A stretch of 36,091 nt of DNA from Gammaproteobacteria bacterium. Its GTDB lineage: Bacteria; Pseudomonadota; Gammaproteobacteria; Burkholderiales; Burkholderiaceae_C. How positions within the stretch are numbered: position 1 is the stretch's first letter; each line of letters begins with the position of its first letter. Shown in pieces: positions 33,441 to 36,091 of this stretch. The position numbers were made by a program, and so were the translations under genes. The stretch is taken from assembly GCA_018820395.1 (NCBI GenBank), contig JAHJOG010000153.1, forward strand, positions 1 to 36,091, in the 5' to 3' direction. Under the pieces are notes generated by a model, which saw nothing but the letters and a program-made list of their open reading frames with translations, did no database searches and had not been told where the DNA came from.

Positions 33441-33866
33441 ATGCCCATCTGGCAAAAGGATATTTCGATCGACGCACTGACGCGCAGCCATCTCGGCACG
33501 GCCCCGGCGCATCTCGGCATGGAGTTTCTCGAGGTCGGCGACGATTTCATCAGAGGGCGGGTACCGGTCGATCAGCGCACTCGCCAGCCTTTCGGCATCC
33601 TGCACGGCGGTGTGTCGGTGGTCCTTGCAGAAACCCTCGGCTCGTGTGGCGCTCACTATTCATGCCCGGAGGGCCGACGGGCCGTGGGCCTCGACATCAA
33701 TGCCAATCACATCAAGTCGACGAACTCGGGCTGGGTCACGGGCGTCGCGCGGCCCGTGCACCGCGGCCGCACCACGCAGGTGTGGCAGATCGACATGACC
33801 AACGATGCGGGCGAGCTGACCTGCGTGTCGCGCATCACCATGGCGGTGCTTGCGCTCAAGAGCTGA
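33441..33866 (+). CDS. Hotdog-fold acyl-CoA thioesterase (PaaI/MenI family)
   Basis: A 141-residue hotdog thioesterase that hydrolyses an acyl-CoA. The catalytic segment is FGILHGGVSVVLAETLGS, with E64 as the likely base and H55-G56-G57 as the preceding turn. This matches E. coli YdiI/MenI-type enzymes. The C-terminal VWQIDMTNDAGELTCVSR is standard. It is about 17 kb from the benzoate operon and divergent from the AsmA-like gene, so a role in the box pathway is not implied, though the family includes aroyl-CoA thioesterases. The next gene is convergent at 11 bases. Confidence 0.9.
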   Translation: MPIWQKDISIDALTRSHLGTAPAHLGMEFLEVGDDFIRGRVPVDQRTRQPFGILHGGVSVVLAETLGSCGAHYSCPEGRRAVGLDINANHIKSTNSGWVTGVARPVHRGRTTQVWQIDMTNDAGELTCVSRITMAVLALKS

Positions 33867-33877
33867 ACGCGAGTCGG

Positions 33878-34189
33878 CTAGGTGCTGGCAATCAGGCGGC
33901 GCGGGACAGAACGCGTGCGGTACAGCGCTTCGACCCGGCTCATGAGTTCATCGAACAGTCCGCGGGCATCGAGCACCATGCGGGCGACCGGATAGCAGCC
34001 GAGCGCGAATCCGGCAAAGCGAATCTGGGCCGTCTCGAAATAGCCGTACAGGCCTTCGCCCGCATCCCTGAGGCAGCGTTCGGCCGACTCGAAAAGTTCT
34101 TCGCAATGCAATTCGGCCTGCCGCGCCGCGCCGAGGCTGTAGGTGAAGAGGTCGGGACGAACGGCCCGGATGTCGAGGATCGGTTTCAT
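33878..34189 (-). CDS. Hypothetical 103-residue protein
   Basis: I do not recognise this protein. It reads as mostly helical, with ILDIRAVRPDLFTYSLGAAR then a helix rich in E and C (QAELHCEELFESAERCLRDA) and a hydrophobic middle (IRFAGFALGCYPVARMVL). The ATG at 34189 is chosen because the upstream codons (to 34363) give a low-complexity translation and would overlap promoter DNA of minC. No convincing ribosome binding site is seen. It is convergent with the thioesterase and divergent from minC. It could be a small cytoplasmic or phasin-like protein; this is only an impression from helix content. Confidence 0.55.
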   Translation of the reverse strand: MKPILDIRAVRPDLFTYSLGAARQAELHCEELFESAERCLRDAGEGLYGYFETAQIRFAGFALGCYPVARMVLDARGLFDELMSRVEALYRTRSVPRRLIAST

Positions 34190-34409
34190 CGATGGTGTGA
34201 TCTGCCTGGGAAATGGAAGCGCGAGAGTGTGCGAACGAATCGGTGACGCGCTTGTAGGAATTGATTGCGTCGTGTCATCATCGCTTCGATCTGTCGCACG
34301 GGCGCCGCAAAGTGCAACCTGTTGCAAGAGATGTGGCGGCAAGACCGCTTTGGCAGGCGGCAAGATGGTGCCCGACGCCGCGCCCGTTAGACTTCAACGC
34401 TTTCCGCAT

Positions 34410-34431
34410 CCACGTTTCCACCCACGTTTCC
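34410..34431 (+). repeat. Direct repeat CCACGTTTCC immediately before minC
   Basis: CCACGTTTCC occurs at 34410-34419 and 34422-34431, with a 12-base period, ending one base before the minC ATG. No Shine-Dalgarno sequence lies in that interval. The repeat could be a duplication that replaced the ribosome binding site or a binding site in the leader. Confidence 0.55.
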
Positions 34432-34432
34432 A

Positions 34433-35182
34433 ATGGCCGATGCTTCCGCCGCGCGCGTTCGAGCAGTTTTCGAATTCAAGAGCGCCACGCTTCCGCTGAT
34501 CGCGGTGATCCTCAAGACGGCCGACCTGCGCGTGTTGTCCGAAGCGCTGGACGTCCAACTGGCCGACTCCCCCGACTTCTTCGACCAGGAGCCGGTGGTC
34601 ATCGACCTGTCGCAACTGCATGACGACGCGTCTGCCGACATCGATTTCCCGACGCTGCGCGACTTGCTTGCGCACCACCAGACCCAGCCGGTCGCCGTCC
34701 GAGGCGGCAACGACGCGCAGCACGCGGCAGCGCGAGCTGCCGGCCTCTCGGTCACGGCCATGCCGGTGGCGCCGAGCAAGCCAGCGGCGCAGCCCGCACC
34801 GGCGGCACCCACAGAGGCGCCGCAGTTCGTTCGCGAAGTCCCGGTGGCCGCCAACGGTACGCTGGTGATCGACAAGCCCTTGCGCTCCGGCCAGCAGATC
34901 TACGCCCGGGGCGGCGACGTGGTGGTGACGGAGATCGTCAGTTTCGGCGCCGAGGTGATTGCGGACGGCAACGTCCACGTCTACGCCCCGTTGCGTGGCA
35001 AGGCGATCGCGGGAGCACGCGGCAATGCGGCGGCGCGCATCTACACGACCTGCCTCGAAGCCCAGCTGGTCGCGATCGCAGGCATCTACCGGACATCGGA
35101 AGTGGCGCTGCCACCCGATGTGGCCGGCAAGCCCGCGAAGATCTCGCTGGACGGCAAGAAAATCGTCATGAACGCGATCTGA
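34433..35182 (+). CDS. minC: Septum site-determining protein MinC
   Basis: MinC blocks FtsZ ring formation away from midcell when recruited to the membrane by MinD. It is 249 residues: N-terminal FtsZ-inhibiting domain about 1-105 (FEFKSATLPLIAVILKTADL), then a flexible alanine/proline linker about 110-132, and C-terminal MinD-binding beta-helix about 138-249. The latter has RSGQQIYARGGDVVVTEIVS, GNVHVYAPLRGKAIAGARGN and IYTTCLEAQLVAIAGIYR, the strongest MinC signature. Its order, minC-minD-minE, is usual. There is no clear ribosome binding site before the ATG. Confidence 0.96.
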   Translation: MADASAARVRAVFEFKSATLPLIAVILKTADLRVLSEALDVQLADSPDFFDQEPVVIDLSQLHDDASADIDFPTLRDLLAHHQTQPVAVRGGNDAQHAAARAAGLSVTAMPVAPSKPAAQPAPAAPTEAPQFVREVPVAANGTLVIDKPLRSGQQIYARGGDVVVTEIVSFGAEVIADGNVHVYAPLRGKAIAGARGNAAARIYTTCLEAQLVAIAGIYRTSEVALPPDVAGKPAKISLDGKKIVMNAI

Positions 35183-35212
35183 TCAATCGACACGAACAAT
35201 AGAAGGAACGGA

Positions 35213-36028
35213 ATGGCAAAAATTGTGGTGGTGACATCCGGCAAGGGCGGCGTCGGCAAGACGACGACCAGCGCGAGCTTCGCCTCGGGTCTCGCACTGG
35301 CGGGCAAGAAGACGGCGGTGATCGATTTCGACGTCGGCTTGCGCAACCTCGACCTGATCATGGGCTGCGAACGCCGCGTGGTGTACGACCTGATCAACGT
35401 CATTCAGGGCGAAGCCAACCTGAGCCAGGCGCTGATCAAGGACAAGCAGTGCGAGAACTTGTTCGTCCTGGCCGCCTCGCAGACGCGCGACAAGGATGCG
35501 CTCACCCAGGAAGGCGTCGAGAAGATCCTGAAAGACCTCGACGAGCAGGGCTTCGACTTCATCGTCTGCGACTCGCCCGCGGGCATCGAGACCGGCGCGC
35601 TGATGGCGATGCATTTCGCCGACGAGGCCTTGATCGTGACCAACCCCGAGGTGTCGTCGGTGCGCGATTCGGATCGCATTTTGGGCATGCTGGCATCGAA
35701 GACCAAACGCGCCAAGGAAGGCGGCGAACCGATCAAGGAGCATCTGCTCATCACCCGCTACAACCCCAATCGCGTGGCAGGCGGTCAGATGCTCTCTTTG
35801 GATGACATCAAGGACATCCTGCGCATCAAGCTCATCGGCGTGATCCCGGAATCGGAAAGCGTGCTCCAGGCGTCCAACCAGGGCGTTCCCGCGATCCACG
35901 ACAGCGAAACCGACGTGGCACAAGCGTACAGCGACGTGGTGGCGCGCTTTCTGGGCGAAGACAAGCCGATGCGCTTCATCGAGGCCGAGAAACCGAATTT
36001 CTTCAAGCGCTTCTTCGGGGGGAGGTAG
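35213..36028 (+). CDS. minD: Septum site-determining protein MinD
   Basis: MinD is the membrane-binding ATPase that carries MinC and oscillates with MinE to place the septum. It is 271 residues, about the E. coli length. The deviant Walker A is GKGGVGKTTT (K11 and K16), and FDVGLRNLDLIMG, CDSPAGIETGALMAM and VTNPEVSSVRDSDR are MinD landmarks. The C-terminal amphipathic helix FFKRFFGGR, which binds membrane, is present. AAGGAA precedes the ATG. It lies 30 bases after minC and three bases before minE. Confidence 0.98.
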   Translation: MAKIVVVTSGKGGVGKTTTSASFASGLALAGKKTAVIDFDVGLRNLDLIMGCERRVVYDLINVIQGEANLSQALIKDKQCENLFVLAASQTRDKDALTQEGVEKILKDLDEQGFDFIVCDSPAGIETGALMAMHFADEALIVTNPEVSSVRDSDRILGMLASKTKRAKEGGEPIKEHLLITRYNPNRVAGGQMLSLDDIKDILRIKLIGVIPESESVLQASNQGVPAIHDSETDVAQAYSDVVARFLGEDKPMRFIEAEKPNFFKRFFGGR

Positions 36029-36031
36029 ATC

Positions 36032-36091
36032 ATGTCCCTCTTCTCCTTCCTTCTGGGCGAAAAGAAGAAGACGGCCAATGTCGCCAAGGAA
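36032..36091 (+). CDS. minE: MinE, topological specificity factor (partial, cut by window edge)
   Basis: Only the first 20 codons are present: MSLFSFLLGEKKKTANVAKE, the classical amphipathic N-terminus of MinE that contacts membrane and displaces MinC from MinD. A very strong purine tract (GGGGGGAGG) overlaps the last codons of minD and serves as ribosome binding site; the ATG is three bases after the minD stop. The remaining part is outside the window. Confidence 0.93.
   Translation, partial: MSLFSFLLGEKKKTANVAKE

Overview
The window is high-GC DNA with dense, mostly operonic genes. Gene content points to a betaproteobacterium, most likely Comamonadaceae (Variovorax/Acidovorax-like). The reasons are the aerobic benzoyl-CoA (box) pathway, several periplasmic binding proteins of the Bug and TRAP types, a minCDE locus, and an intergenic GC-hairpin block of a kind I associate with that family. 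The genus is inference, since no rRNA or marker gene is present.

Region 1 (1-7100) has a Bug-type binding protein (380-1360, +) converging on the box genes, which lie on the minus strand in the order boxR, boxC, boxB, boxA. BoxB and BoxA open benzoyl-CoA to the 2,3-epoxide, and BoxC hydrolyses the ring. boxA carries an in-frame TGA between its ferredoxin half and its flavin reductase half. An exact TGCA-N6-TGCA BoxR-type operator sits on a promoter just upstream of boxC.

Region 2 (6923-16211, +) is a divergent operon: a DUF4863 protein, boxD (semialdehyde dehydrogenase), benzoate-CoA ligase, an alpha/beta hydrolase, then a complete LivKHMGF-type ABC importer. The logic is import, CoA activation, ring epoxidation, ring cleavage and aldehyde oxidation. 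Two near-perfect BoxR sites flank the divergent promoter. A hairpin-rich block separates the binding-protein gene from the permease genes.

Region 3 (16255-18448, -) is a pair of envelope genes: an MGDG-synthase-type glycosyltransferase and an LpxH-like metallophosphoesterase.

Region 4 (18549-28696, -) is a LysR regulator followed by ten co-directional genes: Ldh-type dehydrogenase, Bug protein, Sad-type aldehyde dehydrogenase, cupin, VOC protein, quinone oxidoreductase, TRAP DctP, DctQ and DctM, and DUF1330. It reads as one catabolic operon for an organic acid whose identity I cannot name. A perfect LysR-type palindrome lies between the regulator and the first enzyme gene. This is the best candidate for an undescribed system.

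Region 5 (28800-36091) holds housekeeping or envelope genes: an MscS-type channel, a von Willebrand A membrane protein with its own terminator, a small membrane protein, an AsmA-like protein, a hotdog thioesterase, a small unknown protein, and minC, minD and the first 20 codons of minE, cut by the window edge. I saw no tRNA, rRNA, CRISPR array, insertion sequence or phage gene.
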